DNA of 64,000 nt. Origin: Methanocorpusculum sp. GTDB lineage: Archaea; Halobacteriota; Methanomicrobia; Methanomicrobiales; Methanocorpusculaceae. Each line of letters begins with the position of its first letter. Position 1 is the stretch's first letter. Below the pieces are notes generated by a model that was given only the letters and a program-made list of their open reading frames with translations, made no database searches and had not been told where the DNA came from. The DNA lies in assembly GCA_017387505.1 (NCBI GenBank), contig JAFOFB010000015.1, positions 1 to 64,000 on the forward strand, read 5' to 3'. Positions 17,645-26,721 of this stretch are shown here, in pieces. The translations under genes and the position numbers were made by a program.

Positions 17645-18289
17645 TTATGATTTTGTTTTGTCCGTCAGCATGAGAATTCCTGCCGCAGCGCCAAGCAGTG
17701 CCCAGATGCCGTATCCGATAAGCAGGCTTTCGGGGCTGTAGTACCAGACATCCGGGATTGGTACACCGTAGTCATATGCCTGTGCGGTGTTGTAGATTTT
17801 GTAGTAGAAGAAGGTCATGCCTGCTCCTGCCAATGCGTGGAGAACGCCGAGAACTTTTGCGGCTTTTGCGTTTGCGGTTTTGCTTCGGACTGCAAATGCG
17901 GCAAATCCGTAGAGGATGGAGAGCGGGACTGCGAGGTCGAGCATGAGTTTCATGAAGCTGTCCAGTCTGAATCCGAGGAATCCCCATCCGGTCACGGTGA
18001 GGATGGTGAAGTAGAGAAGTATGAGGATAATTGGTGTGATTGTGAGGATTGTAGGGATTTTGCGTATGGTTTTTCGTTTGAGTCCAACAATTCCTGCAAC
18101 AGCCGGGAGGAGGAGGAGAATTATTTCTCCTACGGAGAGAATTACAGCAAGGATGATGGTTGGTATGACTTCATGAAGGATTCCGTCAACATTCCAGATG
18201 GCGAAGTAACATGCAATGTAGGAAAGGATGGAGAAGAGATAGATGAGAGATATGTTTCTCTCATGCAGGATGAGGTCTTTGAGTGTCAT
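17645..18289 (-). CDS. Multi-spanning membrane protein of unknown function
   Basis: 214 residues with about six hydrophobic segments (for example LIYLFSILSYIACYFAIW, IILAVILSVGEIILLLLPAVAGIVGL, IPTILTITPIILILLYFTILTV and a C-terminal GIWALLGAAAGILML). There are no recognisable catalytic motifs, and I do not recognise a family. It is transcribed after the small lipoprotein gene at 18301-18432, 11 bases apart, so the two are probably co-expressed at the membrane. The pair is flanked by exact 18-base direct repeats, which hints at gain as a unit. Confidence 0.75.
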   Translation of the reverse strand: MTLKDLILHERNISLIYLFSILSYIACYFAIWNVDGILHEVIPTIILAVILSVGEIILLLLPAVAGIVGLKRKTIRKIPTILTITPIILILLYFTILTVTGWGFLGFRLDSFMKLMLDLAVPLSILYGFAAFAVRSKTANAKAAKVLGVLHALAGAGMTFFYYKIYNTAQAYDYGVPIPDVWYYSPESLLIGYGIWALLGAAAGILMLTDKTKS

Positions 18290-18300
18290 AGCTTATCTCC

Positions 18301-18432
18301 TTAAACAATGGTGGTTGGCGGTACTGGAACTCCGGGCTCAGTTGGTTTCGTGCTTTCCGATTCTTGAATGCATCCTGCAGAAAGTACAACCGCGAGAAGC
18401 AGTAGGGTTAGAACTAGAAGCGGCTTTTTCAT
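18301..18432 (-). CDS. Small lipoprotein
   Basis: 43 residues. It starts with a Lys-rich n-region (MKKPLL), a hydrophobic core (VLTLLLLAVVL) and a clear lipobox LSAGC, followed by a short Ser/Thr/Pro-rich tail (ESTKPTEPGVPVPPTT). The lipobox matches that of the two solute-binding proteins elsewhere in the window (AAVVLSAGCI). After processing only about 23 residues would remain outside the membrane. It lies just upstream of the membrane protein gene on the same strand. Its function is unknown. Confidence 0.65.
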   Translation of the reverse strand: MKKPLLVLTLLLLAVVLSAGCIQESESTKPTEPGVPVPPTTIV

Positions 18433-18469
18433 GATTGATAATCTCCGTGGTGTGTATTAAAGATATTGG

Positions 18470-18487
18470 GCAAAAAATAGCAGGGTG
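18470..18487 (+). repeat. 18-base direct repeat, right copy
   Basis: Identical to 17620-17637. It lies in the promoter region between the minus-strand lipoprotein gene and the plus-strand regulator gene. Confidence 0.7.
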
Positions 18488-18540
18488 TAAAAAAGTGCTC
18501 AAAGTATTTATTAGCAGTAAAGAAGAAATGGAGAATATCT

Positions 18541-19092
18541 ATGTCTGCGGGTTCTGCTGTTGTGCGGTTCTTTGTTCTTGTCTTTGCAGTTTCGCTGATG
18601 TGTTTTCCGGCTTGTACTTTGGATGATGGGGTGTATTTCGGCTCTTCCATATTTACCCCCTCTGATTCAGAAATCGTTCCTGTTGATGATGGAACACAAA
18701 TTATTGAACACACACCACTTTGGGATTTGTATTTCTGGAAGTCGAAGATTATGTTGTTTTTTGATTCGCTATGGAACGACACACCTTATCAGCATTTTAT
18801 CCGAACTGTTGTCATCCCTTTAGTATCTGCGGTTCTTGGAATTATTCTGTTCGTTGTCCTCTTCTCCCGAAAAAATCCAGACCACCTCTCCCCCACTGCG
18901 GCAAAAGTTCTTGCCTTCCTCGAAGAACATCCGGTATCAACTGAGCCTGCGATAATTCGCGGGGTTGGAAAATCCCGCGGGGCGGTATCATATCAGCTTC
19001 ATCGCCTGCTCTTTGACGGGAAAATTTACTCAGCGGAGATTAGCGTGGATTGGCGGTTCCCTTTTCAAAAAGAAAAAAAAGAAATCCTGTAA
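18541..19092 (+). CDS. Membrane-anchored winged-helix regulator
   Basis: 183 residues. A signal-like N-terminus (RFFVLVFAVSLMCFPAC) is followed by an outer segment of about 60 residues and a membrane helix near 90-112 (FIRTVVIPLVSAVLGIILFVVLF). The C-terminal wHTH reads SPTAAKVLAFLEEHPVSTEPAIIRGVGKSRGAVSYQLHRLLFDGKIY. This layout, with an outside sensor and an inside DNA-binding domain, is common in Methanomicrobia. The ATG has GGAG at good spacing. Divergent from the lipoprotein gene, so those are its most likely targets (inference). Confidence 0.8.
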   Translation: MSAGSAVVRFFVLVFAVSLMCFPACTLDDGVYFGSSIFTPSDSEIVPVDDGTQIIEHTPLWDLYFWKSKIMLFFDSLWNDTPYQHFIRTVVIPLVSAVLGIILFVVLFSRKNPDHLSPTAAKVLAFLEEHPVSTEPAIIRGVGKSRGAVSYQLHRLLFDGKIYSAEISVDWRFPFQKEKKEIL

Positions 19093-19102
19093 GGAAATAC
19101 CC

Positions 19103-19990
19103 TTACACTTCTTCTCTAACCCTTCTCACAGCTTCGCACATATTGGAAAGCTTCTGATATGCACCGTCTGCAGTATGCATTCTAAGGCCGCAATCCGGGT
19201 CGAAGAGAATATTCTCTTTTCCGAACACATCAATGCAGGCATACATGGCGGCCTCGATTTCCTCAACTGTCTCCACCTTCTGGTCGGAACTCTTCACACA
19301 TCCGCATCCAATCTTTTTGCCGCGTAAGTCATACTTTGAGAGTGTCTCTAAGTTTTCAGGAGAGACTGCATACTCGAAATCTAAAATATCGACCGGGAGT
19401 TTCGTCCACTCGGAAGCTACTGCATCGAGGATTCCGCAGGTGTGAACGCAGGACGGAGTTTTGATTCCGTCGAAGATAACAGAAAGGCACTTCTTTGCTG
19501 TATCAACAGACATCGCCCCGGTGGATAAAATCGGTTCGTCCACCTGGATAATCGAGCATCCTGCATTTGCGAGATGGACTGCCTCTGCGTGAAGGGCATG
19601 AGCTAAATCTAGTGCCACCTCTTCTTTATTTCTGTACTGCGGGGTATTGATTTGCAGGGCATATGCAAGTGTGCACGGGCCGGTTAAGATTCCCTTAACC
19701 TGTTTCGTCTGGGTTAAGGCATATTTAGTATCTGCAACGGTGATTGGTTTTCCAGCAGCCCCTATTTTTCCAACAACTGAACTGCCGGAGATTCCCGGAA
19801 GCTTCGAGACAAAAGCCTGCACCATGTCTGCTCTCACCTGTCCGTCAGAGATAATGTCCACTCCGGCACGAATCTGTTCGGCAATAGCGAACTTTACGGC
19901 TTTCTTGTACGGGTCGAAGAGCGAGAATCCTCCTTTTACACACGGGAATGAGCCGACAACTGTAGTCGGCAGAAGACAGGGCAGTTTCAT
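19103..19990 (-). CDS. Methionine synthase, MetE C-terminal type
   Basis: 295 residues, corresponding to the catalytic barrel of cobalamin-independent MetE without its N-terminal half. Archaeal enzymes of this kind move a methyl group from a methylcobalamin protein to homocysteine. Zinc ligands are visible as CVHTCG (His and Cys) and a later Cys in DPDCGLR. The N-terminus LLPTTVVGSFPC and the QVDEPILSTG stretch are diagnostic. ATG 19990 is chosen because homology begins at once. The open frame to 20194 lies inside the neighbouring gene. Confidence 0.88.
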   Translation of the reverse strand: MKLPCLLPTTVVGSFPCVKGGFSLFDPYKKAVKFAIAEQIRAGVDIISDGQVRADMVQAFVSKLPGISGSSVVGKIGAAGKPITVADTKYALTQTKQVKGILTGPCTLAYALQINTPQYRNKEEVALDLAHALHAEAVHLANAGCSIIQVDEPILSTGAMSVDTAKKCLSVIFDGIKTPSCVHTCGILDAVASEWTKLPVDILDFEYAVSPENLETLSKYDLRGKKIGCGCVKSSDQKVETVEEIEAAMYACIDVFGKENILFDPDCGLRMHTADGAYQKLSNMCEAVRRVREEV

Positions 19991-20034
19991 GTAATAGGGT
20001 ACAGCGTTGTACGGGAAAAAGGTTTGGGATTTAC

Positions 20035-20811
20035 TTACAGATACCCAATCGGACATCCAAGAAGCGTTGTTACCCCAATCAGCAGAATTATCACTGCCGC
20101 AATAATTGGAAGATGCAGAACATAAATCTGTAATGGGTACTTTCCAATCTTTGAAAGGACTTCGCCCACTTTTCCGCCATCCGGGATATTCCATCTTCTA
20201 TATCCATTCGGATACAGCACAGAGCCAAGAGCAACTCCCAAAAGCATCACACCAAGCCACGGCACAATCGGGAAATAATCACGCGGATAGAAACCATCCG
20301 GCAAAATTCCAAACGGCATAAGAAACGCAGGCCCTGAAATTGTCTCAAGGAAAAGACCAAGAGCGATTAAGAGAACTGCGGAAATAAAATTCCACTTGCC
20401 AAAACGCAGGAAAGGAATTGTAAGAATCATACACCAGCCCATCATCTGCAGGAAATTAAAGAACATATAACGTCCGTCACCGATTGCGAAGTGAATAAAA
20501 ATCGATGCAGCGACAGCTATTCCAACACCAATTAAGATAATCTGAATGCCCCGCTTCACAATCGCCGCATAATATTCATTCTTTGGACGACCTGCCATTC
20601 TCCCGTGCCGAAGAATCAGAGAAACACCTGCGATAATCACGAAAATGCTTGTGCCAAGCCAGATGTAATTACAAATCCATTCCCATACCGAGATTGAAAT
20701 AACATGGAATGTGCCGAGCATGAAAAACGTGTGGAAAAAAATCATACCCAGAAGAGAAAATCCTCTAACAGCGTCAACCTCCCAGTATCGTTTGGATTTT
20801 TGAGTCTCCAT
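20035..20811 (-). CDS. DUF1624 membrane protein (acetyltransferase-like)
   Basis: 258 residues with about seven membrane helices. The N-terminus RYWEVDAVRGFSLLGMIFFHTFFML with Asp-Arg-Gly and a His in the first helices is typical of the heparan-alpha-glucosaminide N-acetyltransferase/DUF1624 group. The C-terminal KYPLQIYVLHLPIIAAVIILL also fits acyltransferase-3-like folds. The substrate is unknown. It runs on the same strand as the methionine synthase, with 44 bases between. Confidence 0.8.
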   Translation of the reverse strand: METQKSKRYWEVDAVRGFSLLGMIFFHTFFMLGTFHVISISVWEWICNYIWLGTSIFVIIAGVSLILRHGRMAGRPKNEYYAAIVKRGIQIILIGVGIAVAASIFIHFAIGDGRYMFFNFLQMMGWCMILTIPFLRFGKWNFISAVLLIALGLFLETISGPAFLMPFGILPDGFYPRDYFPIVPWLGVMLLGVALGSVLYPNGYRRWNIPDGGKVGEVLSKIGKYPLQIYVLHLPIIAAVIILLIGVTTLLGCPIGYL

Positions 20812-20848
20812 TTCTTTACTGTTAGCGCTTGAGAGGTATTAGGTTTGT

Positions 20849-22393
20849 GTGGCAGATTTATATTTTCTAAATACAATCTTTTATCCAATGATTACCTTCT
20901 TAATCGGTATCTTAATTCTCATCATAGGATATTTTACATGGGGAAAGATTGCCGAGAAAATATTCGTGCCTGATGACCGATTGACGCCAGCATACGCAAA
21001 CGGAGACGGTGTCGAGCGGGTGCCTCTGTCATCAAAGCGCAACATGATGCTTCAGCTATTAAACATCGCAGGAATGGGTCCAATAGTGGGCGTCGCCCTT
21101 GGAATCAAGTTCGGTCCAATCGTCTTCCTGTTAATTCCGATTGGAAATGTCATAGGAGGGGCAATTCATGATTACTTTGCCGGAATGATTTCGATTAGAA
21201 ACAACGGAGCTGACCTGCCAACTCTTATCAAAAAATTCTTCGGCAGATTCGCAGGCGGCATCTTCGTGGTGTTTGTCTCGGTGGCTTTACTGCTGTTAGT
21301 AACCACGTTTACCAACATTCCGGCAAACTTCATTGCAAACCTTCTGCCGTTTGGAACAGCCGTTCTTGTCATCTCGATTATCGGAATCTTCGCATACTAC
21401 ATCATCTCATCCATCTTCCCGATTGACAAAATCATCGGAAGAATCTATCCGTTCTTCGGAAGCTTACTGATTCTGATTACAATTATTGTATGTATTGCAT
21501 TAATCCCGCAGGCAGGGCTTATCCCGGATTTGCCGCTGAGTGCCGAGGGAATTCTTGCGTCATTTACCGCACACCCTGAGGGCCAGCCGATTCTTCCGAT
21601 GCTCTTTATCACAATAGCCTGCGGTATCATGTCAGGATTCCACGCAACCCAGTCTCCGGTTGTTGCAAAGACCATCCGGCACGAAAAAGAAGGCCGCAGG
21701 ATTTTCTACGGAATGATGATTGTCGAGGGTGTCATCGCGATGATTTGGGCTGCGGCAACTTCGATTCTGTTTACAATAAATCCTGAGACTCTCTCCATCT
21801 CCAACGGAAATACGATTCTCACAACTGCTGTGTTTACTCTCCTCCCATACTTCCTTGGAGTCTTAGCGATTATTGTCTTCATCTTCCTTGCGATTACAAG
21901 CGGAGACACTGCACTTCGTGTTCTTAGAACCACAACCGCAGAGTTCCTGCATTCTGACCAGACGAAGGTAAGAAACCGTGTCTTAACAGTCCTTCCGTTT
22001 GTCGTAATAATTTGCGGACTTCTCATCTGGTCTAACTTAAGCCCGACAGGATATTCGGTTCTCTGGAACTACTTCGCATGTTTCAACCAGATTATCGCAT
22101 CCTGTGCTCTTCTTCTGGCAACAGCATATCTTGCCTGCAAAGCAAAGCCCTGGATTATCACAGCTGTCCCCGCGGTATTTATGAGCTTCATCTGTCTGAC
22201 CTATCTGCTCTGGTCAAGCCCTGAACACATCGCAGGAGTTCCGTTTGGAATCGGTCTGCCGCTTGAAGTGTCTTACGTGATATCTGTAATTCTCGCAGTA
22301 ATTCTTTGTGCGGGTGCTGTTATCTGCGGCAGGCGGCTTTCAAAGAAATCTGACTTCGAGCCGGACTGTCCTGCAAAGTATCCTGAAGAATAA
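20849..22393 (+). CDS. cstA: Carbon starvation protein CstA family transporter
   Basis: 514 residues with many membrane helices. The CstA core is present: RNMMLQLLNIAGMGPIVGVALGIKFGP, then GNVIGGAIHDYFAGMISIRNNG, then CGIMSGFHATQSPVVAKTI. Family members import peptides or pyruvate. It begins at GTG 20849 with GAGAGG upstream; no ATG gives full homology. It is shorter than the E. coli protein of about 700 residues and resembles the compact archaeal/clostridial form. Confidence 0.9.
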   Translation: MADLYFLNTIFYPMITFLIGILILIIGYFTWGKIAEKIFVPDDRLTPAYANGDGVERVPLSSKRNMMLQLLNIAGMGPIVGVALGIKFGPIVFLLIPIGNVIGGAIHDYFAGMISIRNNGADLPTLIKKFFGRFAGGIFVVFVSVALLLLVTTFTNIPANFIANLLPFGTAVLVISIIGIFAYYIISSIFPIDKIIGRIYPFFGSLLILITIIVCIALIPQAGLIPDLPLSAEGILASFTAHPEGQPILPMLFITIACGIMSGFHATQSPVVAKTIRHEKEGRRIFYGMMIVEGVIAMIWAAATSILFTINPETLSISNGNTILTTAVFTLLPYFLGVLAIIVFIFLAITSGDTALRVLRTTTAEFLHSDQTKVRNRVLTVLPFVVIICGLLIWSNLSPTGYSVLWNYFACFNQIIASCALLLATAYLACKAKPWIITAVPAVFMSFICLTYLLWSSPEHIAGVPFGIGLPLEVSYVISVILAVILCAGAVICGRRLSKKSDFEPDCPAKYPEE

Positions 22394-22476
22394 GGATACT
22401 CTCTAACTTTTTTCATTCCAAAACTAAAACCCAACACTATATTTAATCATCTAACAAGTCCAATAATATACAACAT

Positions 22477-22502
22477 TTTGTCCGCCGTCTATATCGGACA
22501 AA
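22477..22502 (+). promoter_or_regulatory. Hairpin in the aRF1 leader
   Basis: TTTGTCCG (22477-22484) and CGGACAAA (22495-22502) form a perfect 8-base stem with a 10-base loop, between a TATA-like AATAATATA (22462-22470) and the prf1 start. It may act as an operator or mRNA leader element. Confidence 0.45.
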
Positions 22503-22517
22503 CAGGTTGTACATAAT

Positions 22518-23804
22518 ATGGCAGGCGAATATTCCCAAAACGAAGTCGAAAAAGACGAAGCGCGAAAGCGGTATGAGTTCAAGAAGGCTCTTGAACGCCT
22601 CGAGGAGAAGGAAGGTTCCGGAACTGAACTTATCTCTCTCTACATCCCGCCGGACAAGCAGATTTACGATGTCACAGCACACCTCCGTGACGAATACGGA
22701 CAGTGTGCAAACATCAAGAGCAAGCAGACCAGAACCAACGTTCAGAGTGCAATCTCCTCTATCCTTGCACGCTTAAAGTACTACAAGGCACCGCCGGAGA
22801 ACGGAATGGCAGTTTTCTGCGGAGCAGTCAACATCGGTGGAGACAAGACTGACCTTGAATCCATCATCGTTGAACCTCCAGAGCCGATTAGAACTTACAG
22901 CTACCGTTGCAGTTCCTCCTTCGAACTTGAAACCTTAAAGGACATGCTTGACGACAAGTTTGTCTATGGTCTCTTAGTTATCGACCGTCGTGAGGCACAC
23001 TGGGGATTCCTGCGCGGAACCAGAATCGAATCCTTAGGAGGTACCCACTCCACTGTTCCTGGAAAGCAGAGAAAGGGAGGTCAGTCCAGTATTCGTTTCG
23101 AGCGTCTTCGTTTAATCGCAATCCACGACTTCTACACCAAAGTCGGAGAGCGTGCATCCGAAGCATTCTTAGCCGAGCCGAACTTCTTTGACAAGTTCAA
23201 GGGTCTCTTAATCGGAGGTCCGATGCCGACCAAAGAAGAGTTCGCAGAAGGAGACTTCCTCCACCACGAAATCAAACGCAGAATTGTCGGTCTCTTTGAT
23301 GCATCCTACACCAACGAGTTCGGTCTCAAGGAACTTGTTGACAATGCACAGGATGCACTCCGCGGAGTTGACATCGCTGACGAGAAGTGGGAGATGGCAA
23401 GATTCTTCAAGGAACTTGTAAAGGACAACGGGGCAGCAGCATACGGAGAAGACTCTGTACGTGCAAATCTCGAAGCAGGTGCAGTCGATACCCTTCTCTT
23501 ATCCGAGAAGCTTAGAAAGGCACGCTTAACCATCACCTGCGGAAACTGCGGAGCTCAGGAAGTCAAGACCATGCAGATTGAGGCAGGAAAGAAGTTCAAG
23601 GACTTACCGCTTGGACGCTGTCCGAACTGCCAGTCCTCCTTAATCCTTGAGAAAGAAGAGGATATCATTGACGAGCTCACTGCCTTAGCTGATATGTCAA
23701 ACACCCGCGTTGAAATCATCTCCGACGACTTCGAAGAAGGAGGAATGCTCATGTCCGCATTCGGCGGAATTGCTGCAGTTCTCCGTTACCCAACAGGACT
23801 CTAA
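22518..23804 (+). CDS. prf1: Peptide chain release factor aRF1
   Basis: 428 residues. The archaeal/eukaryotic class I release factor, which reads all three stop codons. The NIKS decoding motif is at 65-68, and the catalytic GGQ is at 187-189 within KGGQSSIRFERLR. The C-terminal domain has a CxxC pair (CGNCG, CPNC) that likely binds zinc. All elements are intact, so TAG should be a normal stop here. This bears on the TAG in dnaG. It is 2 bases from argS. Confidence 0.97.
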   Translation: MAGEYSQNEVEKDEARKRYEFKKALERLEEKEGSGTELISLYIPPDKQIYDVTAHLRDEYGQCANIKSKQTRTNVQSAISSILARLKYYKAPPENGMAVFCGAVNIGGDKTDLESIIVEPPEPIRTYSYRCSSSFELETLKDMLDDKFVYGLLVIDRREAHWGFLRGTRIESLGGTHSTVPGKQRKGGQSSIRFERLRLIAIHDFYTKVGERASEAFLAEPNFFDKFKGLLIGGPMPTKEEFAEGDFLHHEIKRRIVGLFDASYTNEFGLKELVDNAQDALRGVDIADEKWEMARFFKELVKDNGAAAYGEDSVRANLEAGAVDTLLLSEKLRKARLTITCGNCGAQEVKTMQIEAGKKFKDLPLGRCPNCQSSLILEKEEDIIDELTALADMSNTRVEIISDDFEEGGMLMSAFGGIAAVLRYPTGL

Positions 23805-23806
23805 AT

Positions 23807-25483
23807 ATGTACCGTGAATATCTTGCAAAAACAACCGAACTCCTTCAGGAAGCAACAGGGTTATCGGATGTTTTAATTACTGACGGCGGCGACCACGCTG
23901 ATGTCGCATCGACAGCAGCTTTTGCTCTTGCAAAGGCTGAGAAGAAGAACCCTGCATTAATCGCTAAGGACATTGTTGAAAAGATTGCCGCAAATCCAAA
24001 GTCTGCCGGAATTGAGGTAACCTGCAAAGGTCCGTACATCAACTTCGTCTTCGGCTCTGAATATGTTGCAGAGTCTGTTGAAGCAGCCCGCAAAGAAACC
24101 TACGGTCAGCTTCCGGAAAAGACTGAAAAAGTCATCATCGAACACACCAGTGCAAACCCGAACGGTCCGCTTCACGTTGGACACATCAGAAACACTGTAA
24201 TCGGTGATACTCTTGTCCGCGTTTTCAGAAAGGCAGGATATCCTGTCGAGGCTCAGTATTACTTAAACGATATGGGACGCCAGATCGCTATCGTTGCATG
24301 GGGTGTCAAGAACCTCCACTACGAGCGCGAAGCAGGCGAGAAAGGAGACGAGTTTATCGTCCGTCACTATGTCGAGGCAAACAAGATTGCAAAGGAAAAG
24401 CCGGAGATTGATCCTGAGTTCGATGTCATGATGGAAAAAATCGAGGCAGGAGACGAGGAGACGGTTAAGCTCTTCCACGATTCTGTTGACATCTGTGCAG
24501 AAGGTATCAATGAAACTCTTGCCTCCATGAACGTCCACCATGACAGATTTGTCCGCGAGACCACTTTCCTCTGGGATGGATCTATGGCAGAAGTTCTTGG
24601 AAGAATCGAGAAGATGGAAGATACCCAGTTCGATGGAAAGATGATGTACCTCGACCTCTCCAAGCAGGGATTCGGAAACCGTTACGTTCTTCGCAGAAGC
24701 AACGGTACATCTGTCTATGCAGCACGTGATCTTGCTTTCCACCTCTGGAAGAACACCCAGTGTGACAGAAGCATCGATGTCCTTGGTGCAGACCACAAGT
24801 TAATCGGTTCTCAGCTTCAGACCACCCTCTCCCTTATCGGCGAGAGACCGCCGGAGATTGTAAACTTCGAGTTCGTATCTCTTCCGGAAGGTTCGATGAC
24901 CACCAGAGGCGGTGTTTTCATCACTGCTGATGAGTTAATCGCTGAGACCAAGAAGCGTGCATTAGAGGAGGTTACTGTCCGCCGTCCGGAACTTTCCGAA
25001 GAAGAGCGTGAGAAAATCGCAAACGCAGTTGCTGTCGGTGCTGTCCGCTATGATATCGTCAAAGTCTCTGCAGAAAAGTCCACTGTCTTTGACTGGAAGG
25101 AAGCTCTCGACTTCGAACGCCAGAGTGCTCCGTATGCACAGTATGCACATGCAAGAGCCTGCTCTATCTTAGAGAAGGCAAAAGAGGAAGGCGGATTTAA
25201 TGAGTGTTATGAGTTCTCCGACTCTTACGAAATCGCTCTTGCAAAGCACATTGCACAGTTCCCGTACGTTATCGAGAAGGTTGTTGTGGAACTTCGCCCG
25301 CATCTTCTGGCAACTTATGTCCGCGACTTAGCAGACCTTTTCAACTCCTTCTACCGCTTCGACCCGGTCTTAAAGGCAGAAGGCAAAGTCCGCGATGCAC
25401 GCTTAACTTTAGTTGATGCATGCAGAAATACTCTCCACCAGGCTCTCGATGTCTTAGGTATCGAGGCTCTGGAGAGTATGTAA
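23807..25483 (+). CDS. argS: Arginyl-tRNA synthetase
   Basis: 558 residues. A class I aminoacyl-tRNA synthetase that charges tRNA-Arg. The HIGH motif appears as HVGH in ANPNGPLHVGHIRNTVIGD. The second signature is degenerate (GSMTTRGGVF), as usual in ArgS lacking KMSK. The C-terminal DALR anticodon domain begins at SAPYAQYAHARACSI. It follows aRF1 directly and is probably co-transcribed. Confidence 0.97.
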   Translation: MYREYLAKTTELLQEATGLSDVLITDGGDHADVASTAAFALAKAEKKNPALIAKDIVEKIAANPKSAGIEVTCKGPYINFVFGSEYVAESVEAARKETYGQLPEKTEKVIIEHTSANPNGPLHVGHIRNTVIGDTLVRVFRKAGYPVEAQYYLNDMGRQIAIVAWGVKNLHYEREAGEKGDEFIVRHYVEANKIAKEKPEIDPEFDVMMEKIEAGDEETVKLFHDSVDICAEGINETLASMNVHHDRFVRETTFLWDGSMAEVLGRIEKMEDTQFDGKMMYLDLSKQGFGNRYVLRRSNGTSVYAARDLAFHLWKNTQCDRSIDVLGADHKLIGSQLQTTLSLIGERPPEIVNFEFVSLPEGSMTTRGGVFITADELIAETKKRALEEVTVRRPELSEEEREKIANAVAVGAVRYDIVKVSAEKSTVFDWKEALDFERQSAPYAQYAHARACSILEKAKEEGGFNECYEFSDSYEIALAKHIAQFPYVIEKVVVELRPHLLATYVRDLADLFNSFYRFDPVLKAEGKVRDARLTLVDACRNTLHQALDVLGIEALESM

Positions 25484-25643
25484 TATAGTGGGAAAGCATT
25501 CCCACCGCCTGTTTTTTTGTCCGGGATAATCACCGGATTTATTTGGAAAAGCAAACCGCTAATACGCGTGGATTTATGGATTGTATCTAACACATCCCAC
25601 TTCCAAAAAGATATACCCTCATATCTCATACCTACCTTAACTC

Positions 25644-26432
25644 ATGAATAACACCATCATATACTACTTCACAGGAACAGGCAACTCCTTATCCATCGCC
25701 AAAAAAATAGCAGAAAACACAAACGCAGAATTAATCGGAATCCCACACGCACTCAAAAACCAGCAGCCAATCCCCAAAGACACCTCTGTTGGAATCGTCT
25801 ACCCGCTCTATGCAGGAGGGCTTCCGAATATGGTTGTACGCTTCCTCAAAACAGTAAACCTCTCTAACGCAGGATACCTCTTCTTCGTTGCAACCGAAGG
25901 AGGAAAAATGGGAGCTCCGACAGCTCAGGCAACACGTCTTTCAAAAGCCGCAGGTCACACCCTTGACGCATCTTGGTGGATACAGATGCCGGACAACTAC
26001 ATCCCGTTATCCGCCCCTCCGCAAACACCGGAACAGAAAAAAATGTACGATGCTGCAAGGAAAAAAGCAGACGTAATCATCGAGGCCGTAAAGAATCGCG
26101 AAAAACACATCGAAGGAATGGGATTTGCAGGAAAACTCTTCGGATTTGCATACGGACCGTTCATCAAACATATTGCAGAATCCGACAAAAAATTCACAAT
26201 CTCTGCAAACTGCAGTGAATGCGGAATCTGCGCTGAAGTATGTCCCGCAGACAACATTATAGTCGGCAAACACGGAAACCACGAATGGCACCACAAGTGC
26301 GAAGGATGCCTTGCATGCCTTCACTTCTGCCCCGAAGAAGCAATCAACATCGGAAAGAAAACCGAACTTCGCCCACGTTACAGACACCCCACTGTATCAG
26401 TCTCTGACATGAAACAGCAGAAAGGTGAGTAA
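25644..26432 (+). CDS. EFR1-type flavodoxin-ferredoxin fusion
   Basis: 262 residues. An N-terminal flavodoxin-like domain (IYYFTGTGNSLSIAKKIAE, with the FMN phosphate loop TGTGNS) is joined to a C-terminal ferredoxin with two 4Fe-4S motifs: CSECGICAEVCP and CEGCLACLHFCP. This arrangement defines EFRODO-like (EFR1) proteins, which probably move electrons between FMN and Fe-S clusters in the cytoplasm. The partner is not evident from the neighbours. The gene stands alone. Confidence 0.9.
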   Translation: MNNTIIYYFTGTGNSLSIAKKIAENTNAELIGIPHALKNQQPIPKDTSVGIVYPLYAGGLPNMVVRFLKTVNLSNAGYLFFVATEGGKMGAPTAQATRLSKAAGHTLDASWWIQMPDNYIPLSAPPQTPEQKKMYDAARKKADVIIEAVKNREKHIEGMGFAGKLFGFAYGPFIKHIAESDKKFTISANCSECGICAEVCPADNIIVGKHGNHEWHHKCEGCLACLHFCPEEAINIGKKTELRPRYRHPTVSVSDMKQQKGE

Positions 26433-26475
26433 ACCTCCGCAACTATTAATATCTCTGAAAACTCATATGTAAAAA

Positions 26476-26706
26476 GCACTCATCCGAGGGTTTGAATCCC
26501 GGATATCGGTGCTGACTGAAGTAAGTCCGACGTGTTTCAAAGACACTGCCTTTCAAGGCTTAGGGATTACGACGAGTCAGCATAATTCACATTACGAACT
26601 AGTAATGCATGCTGCTCTTTTCGTGACTTACGCAGATTTCTGAACAACAGCGATACACAGGAATCTGTTCGTCAGGATGTACGGTTCTGACGCAGTCGAT
26701 TAATCG
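26476..26706 (+). ncRNA. Highly structured region upstream of rps15
   Basis: Hairpin GCAC 26476-26479 with GTGC 26509-26512 encloses TCCG-a-GGG/CCC-GGA. Next, GCTGACT 26511-26517 pairs with AGTCAGC 26575-26581 and encloses GTAA-g-TCC/GGATTAC and two small hairpins (GTGT/ACAC, CCTT/AAGG), giving a cloverleaf-like fold. Further hairpins are CATTAC/GTAATG, a 10-pair stem CAGATTTCTG/CAGGAATCTG and GTCAG/CTGAC. No ORF is supported. It may be a separate small RNA, an S15 mRNA leader, or both. I could not match it to a known family. Confidence 0.5.
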
Positions 26707-26721
26707 CAATGGTGAAAAACT

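Noticed and set aside
26511-26581. RNase P RNA, suggested by GAAGTAAGTCC and GGCTTA words
   Set aside because: The two words are only about 30 bases apart and the folded unit is 71 bases, far too small for RNase P RNA.
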